Below are positions 11,958-24,375 of a stretch of DNA of 64,000 bases, in pieces; the first letter of the stretch is position 1; every line of letters begins with the position of its first letter. Location of the stretch: the NCBI RefSeq assembly GCF_901709675.1, contig NC_051097.1, positions 8,842,039-8,906,038 on the forward strand, in the 5' to 3' direction. The notes beneath the pieces were generated by a model that saw only the letters and a list, made by a program, of their open reading frames with translations, did no database searches and was not told the DNA's origin. Position numbers and translations under genes: made by a program. The DNA is from Syngnathus acus (taxonomy: Eukaryota > Chordata > Actinopteri > Syngnathiformes > Syngnathidae).

Positions 11958-14900
11958 GCCTAACAAGTTCACCTCAGGGCTACTTTCAAGGCCCACTGTA
12001 CTTTCTACTTGTGTCAAGTGTCAAGCAAGCCATCTTCCATTCAGCAAACTAGTTGCCCCACTGGGTATTTAATCACACTTCACATTCAGGGAATATCATG
12101 TCATTGAGTGACTTTCCTTATCTGCCGTCAGGGAGGGTGATTCTGTCTTACCTTTTTGTCTTAGCCAATCATACGCTCAACAGCCCAACAGGGAGTTTGA
12201 CCCCAATTACCTAAAAATGTCTGCTGGGGGCAGGTGCATTGGGGCATACGAATCGGAAAAACGACATCAAGGAGGTAGAAAGGTCAGCTCAAAGAAAAAA
12301 AAAAAAAACTCAATTATGATTTTTCTTTGCTTGTTTCCACTTTGACGATACTCACATGGTGTCCTTTTTAGCCGTGCAATTAAGGAAAAAGCCGTGTCCC
12401 ATTCCCGAGAGTCACTTCTGGTGCTCCCCGCCTCTTCCAGTTACCCGTTACTACCCTAAAGCATTACATAATCAAATCAGCCGAGTCATAAATCAAACAC
12501 TTTCTCCTCCTTTGGGGCGGCTTAGGCAATAGATGAAATAAGGTCTGGCGAGAGGATGTGGATTGCCAATGCTTACATTTGTTATCATGTTTTGGCCAAA
12601 GCTTCTTTCTCGTGGTAATATGTTTGTGCGCTACGCATGGTCACCGTTTGGTGCGTGTTCGCTTTTGACACAACTGCGCAGAGGCCAGGCCCATTAACCA
12701 GATTAATTCTAGAGATTGGACGGATATGAAAGCATGGACGCAGAGAGAGAGAGAGAAAGAAAGGATGTGTCAAAGAGAAGTAAAATTGCAGACTGACTCA
12801 AGCGAAAAACAAATCGTGTTTCCGAAACACCCGCTGGTTTTATTTATCCAGTTATTTGTGACATTCAGTGACATTTCCAAGAAAAATGCTTTCTGGCGGT
12901 CATTGTGTTGGTACCGATGGCTATATTGACAAAATAATCACAAATATAGAAAGCTCTCATCCTGCGCTTTCATATGATGTACGACTCGTTGTACTTTGTA
13001 ACAAATTGATTTTTCACCCGTTTGTTATATTTTCTTCCGAGCGCCACCCACAGAAAAATTCGAAACGTGATAAAGTCTACCGATCCGTTAGGGGGATGAT
13101 AGTCTCGACAATTATATCCCCATATATATATTTTTTGTACACATAGACTGAAGCTCAGCCACGATACCAATGAGAAGAGGCCCTCCGGAAAATGGCTACC
13201 ATGGATCGATGGCCGGTATCTTGCCTTGGCTTGCATTTTCGTGAGATAAAAATGCATCAATGGGAATACTTACAGGTAGATGACAGAGGAAGATTAAAAC
13301 GGAAGAGAGAGTGGCGGGATATGGATCTTCTTATGCAGGATAATGGCTCCCCTCTCCTCCATTGCTCACTGAAGGGCACATAAGTGACTGTGGCCAAGCG
13401 TGCCGCGCAATCCAGGCAGCTCAGGCAATTTCATGGAGCTCAAGAAGACGATGATAATCCAGTTAAATTGAAAAATGGGAATGTCTGTGGATCGGCGTTC
13501 ATCCCCTAATTAATCCTTTCATACATTGGTACGCTCGATATTTTACACGATTAGGATCGACTGGAAGTAATACTCGACCGGACGATGGCTTCATGAGATG
13601 GACGCTTTTAGTTTAAGATCTGTTTGCGTCATGGTGCGCCCCCGTGACGTTTCTCCCCGACAATAAACGGCGTTATCGTAGGAGCTCTGGTCTTAATGGA
13701 ACACTTTGATAAAAAATAGACGGGTAAAATTATGAAGAGTGTTCATAAAACAGAAAACAGTAAAATATATCAGTAGAATTACAGTTGGGGCCTGATATTT
13801 TTCAATCGCGTTTGCTTTTAGCCTTGCACGAGAGCTCCGGGAGTGAAGCGTATAATAATGGACATTCTGTTCATGGTTCAGCATTTTGGAAAATGTGCTT
13901 GTATGAGCGCTCGCACTAAGACATAACGATCAATACCTCTCAAACTAAGGAAAGGTTAGATGAACTTGTCCTCAGAACTCAAAGTAGGCAGAAAAGAATG
14001 TTTTTTTTTGTCCAACCCTCAGCTTTACAGATGATATGTATGAATGATGTCATGACCTCTCAATGTGGAGGGAAGTGTGTAAACGCAAAACAAGGTCAGC
14101 TTTTATTTTGGAGTTTCCAGTGCTGAGGCGCACACCACTTGAAAGCAAATTGTAGGAAATTCTATGAAACCCTTAGGTCACATTCTTGCTAGCACATAAA
14201 GAGAGAAAAACACTTATTAGAATCAATATTGCACACGGGAAATTATGAATAAATGAATTATTTCATCATTTGAATCGAAAGTATATTTCCGAAGCGTCGC
14301 ACAAATCTTAAAAAGGTGATGATCTCATAGAGCAGAATCCTTTGCTAGCTGGAATACACAACAGTGTCTCGACACTCATTTAGCCCTTAAGGGAGGAAAA
14401 AAAAAAGCATTTTGTCGATTTATGAGGAACAACAACTCCTTCAAACAGAAGCTGTTGGGAGATTGCAGGTGGATTATGTTACACTAAATCCAAGAGGTGG
14501 CATTTTGAAGGTCTAGCCCTTTGGAGGGCTGTGTTTATCTTTCCGATGGCTTCTTGAGGGGCATTGTGTGGGTTGTAGATTTCTTGTCGGAGGATATTTG
14601 GAAGTCCTTGAAATGGCATCTACTTCAAATCCCTGAAATATCATTTAAAAAAATAATATCAGTGAGAATTAATAGATAAAATAACCAAATAAACACCTCT
14701 TGATATATTTTGTATATAAATCCCGAGTTCACATTATCTACATATTGTAACACAATTAATAAAAATCAGCCATTAATTTGGATTAAAATGCATTTGAGAA
14801 AACAATGGAGACATTTTGACATTTAATAAAACATGAATATTCACGTACGGTAATGAGCTTAATTCGTGAGTATAAGCAGTCACAGTTGGCGGAGGACCTC

Positions 14901-17900
14901 TCGACTGCGTGCAGATCGGCACAAAGGCAGTAAATAGATTCCTTTGTTGTGGACACTAAATTGTGCATGGCAGCTCAAGTGCAATTTGTTAGGCACTCAG
15001 GGACGTTGAGGCATGAGGGGAAGGATTTCCGGCTTTGATGCTAAGCTCAACATTCGGGAGGGAATCTCCTAACGCATGAATCATTAAAGCATGGTACACA
15101 GAAAAATATAATTTCTCATTCCAACCAAAGTTATCTGTTGGATTTTAAGATTAGTCTGATGGATTTTCTTGTGGTGTGGCGTGAATTAAGAAAGATTTTA
15201 CCCACCCCCATCTTCCCGGAAAATGGCCAATGATAATAAATAATTATTTTGTATTTTAATAAAAATGCTAATTAAATGAATTCAGTACAAATAAACTGAT
15301 ATCCAAGATGTTAAATCCACAAAGTCTTTCTAGCTCCAGGAGAATTTCTGCTCCGCAACAATTAACTACCAAATGTCTTTTTTTTGCTCTTAATTTATTT
15401 CCTCCAAGTGGTTACATTCACTGAACACAAACACACAAACAAGCACAATTTATAAGCTTGGACCAAATGGAGACGAGAAAGATTCATTTGTCAGGCCAAA
15501 TGGATTCAAGGCACGATGGCTACTCAGAGTTTCTACACTTTAATGCACAAGTTGATACATACTGTAGCTATGGGCCGCACAGGAACAGCACAATACATCC
15601 TTGTCCTATTTAACGCGGTCATGTCATGTTAGCGTGTTATGACATTCATCACATTTGAAGATAGGATTAAAAATATACGCTGTCGACCGACCGGTTAAGC
15701 CTTTAAATCACATTGATTTGATCTTGACACCCTAAAGAAAAAATACAACCATTTCGGTTTTGCGCATTCCGATGATGCATCGGCAACATCTGATTTGGGT
15801 GAATGTCAGGTGTTAAATGTCACACTCTCCTCGCATTAAAACGGTGAATCGCAACCACCGTGCCGCGACACGTCTGCGGGATTAGCAGGTGCGCCGTGGG
15901 AAATGATGACATTTTACTTCTGAAATAGGTCGGTAAATTTGAATTTAAAAATGACAAGTAATGCAGTATATCTTTGTTCACTTTACGCATTCAGGTAGCA
16001 CGACTGAGTTATCTGAACCACATTTACATGCACAGACTTTTTTTTTGTGTTCATGTCGCGCGTATAAAATGAAAACGAGGCCTCCTTCTATCTTCTTTGG
16101 CCGCATAAATAGAAAGTGTGGCGTACTTGTGCATGACTCCTGAGGTGCGCCACTTGAACAATGACCCTGCATCACTCATGTGTGCTACTACAGTTTGCTA
16201 ACTCCTACTTCCTATAAAAAGCACACAACTGTTACACAACTACTAGCATTCGTTTTTCCCCAATCCAAACCAATTTAAGTTTTTCAAATAAGTTGGAAGT
16301 TGGTGGATTTTTCCTCACATCACAAATCCTATGAACGTTTCCTGCATTGAGTGGGAGTGTTCCAGACCTCATCTCACTTCACCTCATCTTGGTATATGAC
16401 ATTTATCCCTTCATGGTCCTAATGATCCCATTTCAATGCCTGTGGCATTGCAAGGTGTTCTACCCAGAAAAGTATTCATGGAGGCAAGATAGTGTTGTGC
16501 AACCCACATGACATTTTGGTGGGAGATTGACGTTGAAGCTTTACAGCAAAAAGAAGGATCATGACGCTCTTAGGCTGATGTGTACTTGCTAGTGTGTCAA
16601 CAGAGTCTTTTAAAAGTAAAATTATCTTTCGAATGCAAATGTTCCCTCACGATTACCTCATTGTGAGTCCTTGGCTGTCTGTCAATTAGTCAGTAATTAA
16701 TAGATATTCAGGTGGGGGCAACTAAACGCGCATTAGATATGCATGAGCTTTGTTCTCAATTTCACTTGAGCTTCTTTTAATTGAAACGGATGACAATTGT
16801 ACGTGCTACTGTAAGCAAGGCACAAAAAAACTGTTAATTGCTAATAGATTATCGTCATGATTATGTCAGTCTTAAAAGCCAGTGGCTTTTCATATGAAAA
16901 GCTAGCGGGGCGTCAATCCATCTATTAGCCAAATGAACCAAAGTTAATTGTCTATGAGAAGATATTAAAGCTGGATTTTCTATTTTAGTTATCTCGCAAT
17001 GGCTTCTACAGGAGGTGGGGCACCGCTATAATTGTCCCCAAGACATGCGGGCCACTCTAGCAATTTACAACGACAAAATAATGCTAGGCTAGTGGTTAGC
17101 ATGTCTAATTCGCAGATTTACCTCTTGGTGTCTGAGCATCTGGCAGTTCCTTGCTAAGAACATTGCTATATTGGTGCAGACTCTTTTTCACAATCTCTGC
17201 CTGATTTTTTTTTCTGACCCGTTTTGAAGGCCTGGATGACATCATGGCCATAACGACGGACCTGTGGGGGATGCCAGAAGAATAAAGGGGCGTGTGAAGG
17301 TATGCCAACGAGAGATCAATCCTGCTCATGATGGAGGCAATTAAAACATAATGGCTTAGGAGTTTATTATACTCCCCCTTGCTTCTTTATAATCACTACA
17401 AGACAGACATTGACACCTCTTTTTTCGCCAATTTGTTACATTTAAGTACTCTCGCACTTCAAAGAAATCAGTTGGATGCAGTGTAGAGGTTTGCCCACAA
17501 CATAATGAAGTCTCGACTTCTTACTTTTCACCCCCATCAGCACTTACGGAACTGCCGAAGGACGCGTGAAGCCTTTTATGCCACTTGCAAAAGTGTCAAG
17601 AGTTTAAAACATTTGACACTGTAACATCATCTCCAAGTAAGTAATTGGCTGTGCCTTATGGGCGCTCTTAAAAAAAGTTCTCCCTTAGGTCTTGTTCTAC
17701 TTTGCCATCGCTCTCAATTCGGCGGGATTTCGCTCAGTTTTATGATAGTGTCACATTGACTCCATCTTTTCCATTCAACAAAAATTCTCTTAGAGTGACA
17801 CTGTAATATGGCATTTGCAGTATTATGGCCAGAACAAAAAAAAAAGAGATAAAAAAGGATGAAAGAAAAGTACAAGGAGGAAAAGATAATGAAATGTGTC

Positions 17901-19250
17901 CTAGGTTAGCTTAGTGCTAGCTAGCTGGTGTGATGGAACACAGATGGATTAAAAACTTTACCAAAAGTATCAAACATGTTCTGAAAGACAAAAAATATTA
18001 TAAGAATAATATATAAATATATGTCAAATAAAGTCACGGTTTATCAAGTAGCTGTCAAAATAGCCACCAATCAAATGCTAGTTGCGTACAATCATTAAAT
18101 GTTTGAATCACATTTTTTCAAATCCAACAAAAACGGGAATATTATAACTTTACTTTAGTAAAATATCAATAATATTCTGACTTTATTCCTGAAATAATGT
18201 AAATATTTTTTTAACTCTAATCCCTTAATTTCATTCTTCTCATATTTGTTTTTTTTGGCGCATGCCCAATGACAATCGCGTGCCCCGCCACTAGTGAGCT
18301 CTGCGGGATGCTTATTAAATGGGATAACTACGTGTTAACCTCACTGTTTCATTGCTACTAGCTAATATTAAAGCCTTTAATGGGATTCCTTGGGGTGCTT
18401 CCATGGCCTAATTCTGTCTGCTTCATACAAAGCTAGCTTTTGGTGCCGAGATCTATGCACCAAGACATTTTGACATATTATAAAACCAGCCTTTAAAAGA
18501 ACTACTTGTGCGAAATGGTAATAGATTTTTTTTTTTAATGTAGCTGGGGAAATATCCAAAATAAAAACAGCTTCACAGAATTGTAAGAATGCGGTTTTAT
18601 GGGTCATATTCATTCCATGGAGACCTGTAAATTCTTTCAATTTGCTAATTTCGCCATTGCTAACTGTTACAACGAAGCCAAGCAGCAGAAAGTTAGAGCT
18701 CTATTCTTCCGCACAGTCCGACGAGAATCCAACTGATCCCTCCTATCTGAGGACAAAATCCTTTTAATCAGAGCTCATTAAGTGCACTTTTCTCTCTACT
18801 GCAGCTCACAAATGAAGCGAGTCTGCCTGATTTAAAAGGGAAAAAAAAAAAGCAGGTGGGATGATGGAGCTCATTGCCGCAGAGTGAAAAGCAGTCACCT
18901 GTCGTCCCACTGTGGGAAATTGGAGGAGAATTGAAAATGATTCATTGATGAATGATTGCACACCAGCGGATCCTGTTGAAGCGGAATAGTGTTGATCTAA
19001 ATTATCGATGGCTTTCACTGATATGACCTATGTTAAGGTCGCGCTCATGCCACCAGCTATGCACGCTTTCCATTAGAGCAGTCACCAAATGTCTTTTACA
19101 CCTTTCACCGACAGTAACACACACCGTGTTCACACATCATCGATGGAACTGGGGATTGCGGTGTGAAGCTCTCCTGGTATCAAGTATGCCAAAAAATAGC
19201 CCAGCAACAACCTCCTACAGTAGGCATGGAAAAATACAAGTATGCATGAG
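11958..19250. other. Upstream DNA, no gene seen
   Basis: AT-rich unique sequence. A short match to the dispersed repeat head (GCTAGTGGTTAGCATGTC, about 17089-17106) and an A/G-rich run (17829-17890) are the only structures noted. No exon-like segment was recognised. Confidence 0.6.
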
Positions 19251-19389
19251 TATGAAAATATATATATATAGTATATATAATTGTTTTTTAATTACATTTA
19301 AATATATATATATATATATTTATATATATATTAATTATCAATTCAATGTTAATATATTAATTATTAATTCAAATAATAGTAACAACCCT

Positions 19390-19475
<86 letters not shown>

Positions 19476-19505
19476 CACACACACACACACGTACGTATGT
19501 GTGTG
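19250..19505 (+). repeat. AT and AC microsatellites
   Basis: Short AT runs at about 19257-19280 and 19302-19331, then (AT)17 at 19393-19426 passing directly into about 32 AC units at 19427-19490 with one GC interruption. The ORF of 163 codons across it is a by-product. Confidence 0.97.
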
Positions 19506-19627
19506 GATGGATAGTAATTAGTTTCAGCACTTGTTGCTAGGGGGAATTTATGACGTCACAATCATTTGTGCCACGTAGCGCTACGGCATTACAGGAGATA
19601 ATTTTGCAGTTGAATCACTATCCTGCC

Positions 19628-19648
19628 AAAAAAAAAAAAAAAAAAAAA
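19628..19648 (+). repeat. A-run of 21
   Basis: An unbroken A homopolymer, possibly the tail of an old retroposon, although no body was recognised on its left. Confidence 0.7.
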
Positions 19649-19670
19649 CCTCTAGTATTTCTTCTCACCA

Positions 19671-19685
19671 CAGCGCCATCTGCTC
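19671..19685 (-). promoter_or_regulatory. CTCF-like core, reverse orientation
   Basis: CAGCGCCATCTGCTC reads as GAGCAGATGGCGCTG on the minus strand, close to a common CTCF core variant. It lies about 4.6 kb upstream of the mmp17 start. Motif match only. Confidence 0.35.
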
Positions 19686-21204
19686 TATCTGTATCTGCCC
19701 ATTAAGGCTTAATACCCACTGGTGATTGCAGGGCTTCCATTCGTGAATCAACCCCGGTACATTTTCATTTATGCTCACAGAGAGCACTCAACTGATGTAC
19801 TTTTTTTTTTTTCTCAAAGTATCATTTTGAAACCAAGTGCACTCAGTAAAAAAAAAGCAGAGAAAGAAAGATGTTTGGGCAGGTTTAAAACGCTGGAGAC
19901 AAGTATTGCTTCTCTTTGTACTGGGCGACCGAACAGACCATTGTGGAAGTCGACATCAATTTCATCCCAAATTCATTTCCCTCCCTTTTAGTATTTCAAA
20001 TAGAAAAACAACAAAGACAATTTCAACAGTTTCTGTCACAGAGAGTGAACAGTGAAGAAAGTAATTTTTTACATATATTTGTTTAATCATTTAGATACAG
20101 GCAGCTATTACTCTTTGCAATTTCGCTGTTATCAAGGAGAAAGAACGCGAGCAACGTTTTTTTTTTTTTTTTTTTCCTGTCTTCAGCCGTGTAGATATTA
20201 TTTCAGAAGTCAGGACAAATTGTTCAGGACTGAGTCAGCTTTTATGAGCAAATGAGTATCTTGCTCTTGTTGTGGCCAACGAACAAAAACTCCAAACTGT
20301 CAAACTCGGGTTAAATTAAATACAAGAACTGTCAAGCATATGCTAAGTAGTCAGATAATGAAATGTCCAATGGCGAGAAATTAATTTATTCTCTGGATGT
20401 ATGACATTTTATTTGAGTATTTTCAATGCATTTGTTTTCGATGTAAATGTACGATTTGTTATGCAAATGTCTGGCAACAGATGGTCTTGCTGTTTGTTGT
20501 TACAGAAATATATTGAAGTGCTCTGTTTCAAAGAAATGAAATCAACACCAAAACATAATGATGATAATTCAGCTTGCCGTGATATTCAATGCATAGCGAG
20601 TTTAAATTCTGTTGCACTCTGACCCAACAAATTGCTCCAACATGATTCATTATTTTTCATAAGAAAAATCTATAGAGCATTTTCTAAATGTGACACAAAT
20701 CCAAAACAGACTTCCATTTATTTTTTTTAATAGACACTTACGAAAGCTACCAGGACTAACTAAAGGTTTACACAATGCCTAATGGAAAATATACGAGAAT
20801 ATCCCGGTTGTTGCTTGCTGTCATTTTTTTCTCTTCAAGCCCTTGAAAAATTCACTCGTGCAACAATTTCGAAAAACTAATTCCATTAAGTTTGAGTTAA
20901 ACATGGGGCAGTTTTTCCATCAGTGTTTCAATGTGAAGCAACTATTGCTGTCCACTTGAAGCTTGTTACATCAGTCGAGCTACTTTCATACGTACACAAC
21001 ACATTAATATGCGCTACCCTCGATATATTTTAATTTTCGAAAACAAAGCTGCCGTGGAACACGAGTGCACTTTGGAGCGTCTTTTCAAATGGTTGGTAAT
21101 GGAATGAGAAGTGCCTGTGCACAGCCCTCCAAAGTGGTGCTTTTTTCAACCTGCACATTTTCATCCTCTTTGTCTGTTTGGGGCTTCATGCCAGCAGTAG
21201 CAGC
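19686..21204. other. Upstream DNA, no gene seen
   Basis: AT-rich sequence with a 19-base T-run at 20157-20175. Nothing else was recognised. Confidence 0.6.
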
Positions 21205-21358
21205 CAGTGGCAGCGCTAGAGAGGGCAACGCAGGGGCACTGCCCCCCCCCTGAAGCATACCAGGTGCCAGGCCAGATAATTGACTTATTTTCCCTGATAT
21301 AGGCTTGCCCCCCACCCCACAACCCCCCCCCAGGGAAAACATCCTAGCTCCGCCAGTG
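21205..21358. mobile_element. hAT-like MITE, 154 bp
   Basis: Terminal inverted repeats CAGTGGCAGCGCTAG and CTAGCTCCGCCAGTG match imperfectly. The element is flanked by 8-bp target duplications GTAGCAGC (21197-21204) and GTAGAAGC (21359-21366), 7 of 8 identical. There is no coding capacity. The 8-bp duplication and CAGTGGC..-type ends are typical of hAT elements. Confidence 0.75.
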
Positions 21359-23819
21359 GTAGAAGCCAACAAAACAACATTTGTGAACGTTCTCAGCTAA
21401 ATTAAAACGAAACATTCTCAAGATTACAGCAAATGGATTTGCATTTTTCAAAACTGACCCATGACTGGTCTTTTTAATTTCTCCTGGGGATGAACACATT
21501 TTTTTTTTTTCCCCACACTGCCCTGTTCCCCTTCATGGAAGAAAGGAGAAATCTTTTCTTTTTAAAAACCCCAGTAGACTTTCCTGTAAATGAAAATTCT
21601 GCACTGGGGTGGAATTTTCTCGCAATGTTTCTACTGACGAGCTGGAGATGTAAATACACAAATATCGATTCGACGATCGCAGCGTGCTGTCTTGGTCATG
21701 TTGAGTAAACAACACAGCATGAAAGCAATAAGAACATTCATGTACCATTTTGATGTGTTGGCTCTTTCAAAATGTGTTAAGATGTTGACGTCTTTGAATA
21801 AACGTGTGTGCTCATTCATTAGACACCAAAGCTGTTTCTTAGGAGATAGTCTGCTAATTCCGACTAAGACTATTATCAAAGTTAACGTTGTCTGCTGATG
21901 TGTTGTTAAAACCTTTAATCTTTCAAACTCGGCATCTCTTTGAGCCAAGCGTAACGTCTCACAACTAACATTTAATTCCTTTTGGAGCACAGTTGCTGAA
22001 GTGATTTCATTTGCATTCTGTACGGGATAACATTTAAAAAATCAAAATATATTGCTATCCATCTTTTGCTAGCTAGCTAACTCCTCACGCACTGAATGAA
22101 GCAAAATCCTTCGACTGTGTTTCATTGTCTGGCCCGGATGTTAGGTCTTGGTTGGTTGCTCACATGGCTTGTTGAAGGTCAGTATGTTGGTCTTTGGCAG
22201 TGCTCCTCCTCCATCTCCTTACACAAAGAAGTACAAATCAGTCTTGCTGTTGGGTTGTTGCCCTCCCGCTTCTCCTGATATACTGGCCTGTCTCCTGGTA
22301 TTTCTTCCACACTCTTGAAAATGTGCAAAGAGATACTGTTACCCTTCTGGCCATGGCACTTATGGAGGTGCTAACCAGGAGTGACTGTACAAGTTCAGGA
22401 ATGTTTGCAGGTTGCAGATATCACTTCTTCAGGACAATGGAAAATAGAAAACTAGTCAGGAATCAACCAGAAAGATTCTGTGGATTCTTCATTTGATCAG
22501 ATGACATGTTCTAAAACAGCGAGCTAATTGTCTCTAATCAAATTCCTTTTAGAGGCTTGTCTTTCTACCACCACCCTGGAGCGTACACAATAATAACCAG
22601 CGATGAATTCTTATCTCAAGGTTTTCGGAGATGGTATTGCCGGGAGGTGGATAATCTTCCCATTGAGGGCTTGAACTTCATTCTTCCACTTGAGTGACTT
22701 TGTCATTAAGCTCCCTCAATGGCTTTACTTTCAAATAAGAAAATGAAATGCAGATACTTCTAACAATAGCTTTTTAATTGACTCTAAAGCTAATTCCGCT
22801 TATTTTAACCGATACACGAGATCACGCTTGTTTATAAGACACGGACAACAAAACTCCCCAAACGACCGGCGAAGGTTTCAAGTCGAATAAACTCAATTAC
22901 CAATGAAGAGGTCAATTCTGCTCCAGCAACATAATGGAAATTTATATGTTAATTCCGCTATAATTCTGCAACAAACGGCATTATTATCCGTGCTATGGGA
23001 AATAAAAAGCAGTTGAATCAGATACAGTGAAAATCCTAACACCATTATATTGCTTCACATTATCAGGGGCAGCCAGTTAGTAATGCTTTCTTTGAAGACT
23101 TGTTATGATCTAATTCTTTTTGGGGGGTGTGACTAATGACAGCCTAAATTGAAGCATGCCCTCAATTTTTCAACTCTCTCACAGCTGTTTAAATAAAGCA
23201 CACAATATTCAATGGGCGCCAACAGGAAGTTAGAATAATGCACTTCAGAGTAAAAGCTCCTGATTGAAGCCAAAGATTTTTTTGCAGATTAATTTGTTAC
23301 CTTTTGTTCAAATGAATTATGTTTATTAATTTTTCGGGGGGAGAGGGCCTATTTAGCTGATTGCTCATGCAAAACCAGATCAAATGGTTTCTTATGCTGG
23401 ATCAGTTTTTCTGTGCAACAGGGCAATTTGAAATGGTGGTTATATGTACTGTAATATTTCTTAGAAATGCAGTCTGACAGAAAAAGTTTACGATATGAAT
23501 ACTCGCTTATATAGGAGGTTCTTAGATGCAGATGGAAAAAAAATAATTGTAATTTGTCTACATTTGACGTTCTATCCCAAGATATTTAAGTGACTTTATG
23601 TTCAAACGTCTTCAACAACTTTGCAGTATATATTTGTAGATTCTTTAAATACATCTAACCAATAATGACAACATTTTTATTTATTTATTTACTTGTGTGA
23701 CTATTAATTTATACCAATGTTTATTTTAAAATACTTGAAAAAAATACCCTCGAGTATGGCCTACTAGGTATGGTAGCGTCCACAAAAAGCTGTTCGATAC
23801 TCATGCTTTTATTTTGACG
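21359..23819. other. mmp17 upstream flank
   Basis: AT-rich sequence without repeats or ORFs I can interpret. Confidence 0.6.
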
Positions 23820-24291
23820 GTCTATCTAGGAAGTAGGCTGCGTTGCCGTTAATTGTCTCTGCTTATCTGCGCGTTCTGTGCAGCTGCTTACTTACTTGGA
23901 GCAGAGCTGCCTGGAGCCACTCCGGTCATGAGGGGAGCACTACTGCACGTCGCGCACTGGATCTTTATCCGAACCGGAATATTCCTTTAGTCTTTGCATC
24001 ATTAGTTGGCGCTGTAAAGCTCCGAGTCGGACTGCATGAACAGGTGCGGTGCGTCTCACCTGTTAAATATTTTCAATGTGTTCTTCAGTGAGGTTGAATG
24101 TTTTTGCACATTTGACACTTTAGCTGCAGGACTTTTTTGTATTTTTAATTTTTTTTTTTTTCTTTTTTTTAAATCTCACTGGATGCTGCGTCCCGGGTTG
24201 TCGCGTGAGCCCTGCTGTACCAGCCGGCTTCTAAGGGCGTGAATTTCTTTCTCTGGCTTTTCCCAAGTGGACGAGGAATATATGCGCGGAG
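23820..24291 (+). promoter_or_regulatory. mmp17: Likely mmp17 promoter and 5' leader
   Basis: Sequence immediately upstream of the signal-peptide exon. An ETS-like AGGAAGT lies near 23828, a T-rich tract ending in TTTAAA near 24166-24172 could serve as a weak TATA, and GC content rises from about 24180 (TCCCGGG, CGCG). No start site can be fixed from the sequence alone. Confidence 0.35.
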
Positions 24292-24375
24292 ATGCTGCTT
24301 CTGCTGCCCATTCTGTGGATGCTGCCGCTGAGCGGAGCGGCTCCCCCGCAAACCGAGAGGGAGGACACAGGGGTG
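24292..24375 (+). CDS. mmp17: mmp17 exon 1: signal peptide
   Basis: The exon gives 28 residues starting [17 protein letters not shown], with likely signal cleavage after residue 16 or 17. It ends at a perfect GTAAGT donor in phase 0. The start was chosen because it is the first in-frame ATG after an in-frame TAA at 24232 and has a purine (G) at -3. Another ATG lies 10 bases upstream (24282) in a different frame. Human MMP17 has a longer N-terminus, so an unseen upstream exon cannot be fully excluded, but the hydrophobic core is complete here. Confidence 0.87.

Noticed and set aside
11384-12072. Trp/Met/Asp/Gly-rich and Ser/Ile/His/Pro-rich ORFs
   Set aside because: GGAT repeat translation only.
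19030-19521. 163-codon ORF with Tyr-Ile and Thr-His runs
   Set aside because: It runs through AT and AC microsatellites.
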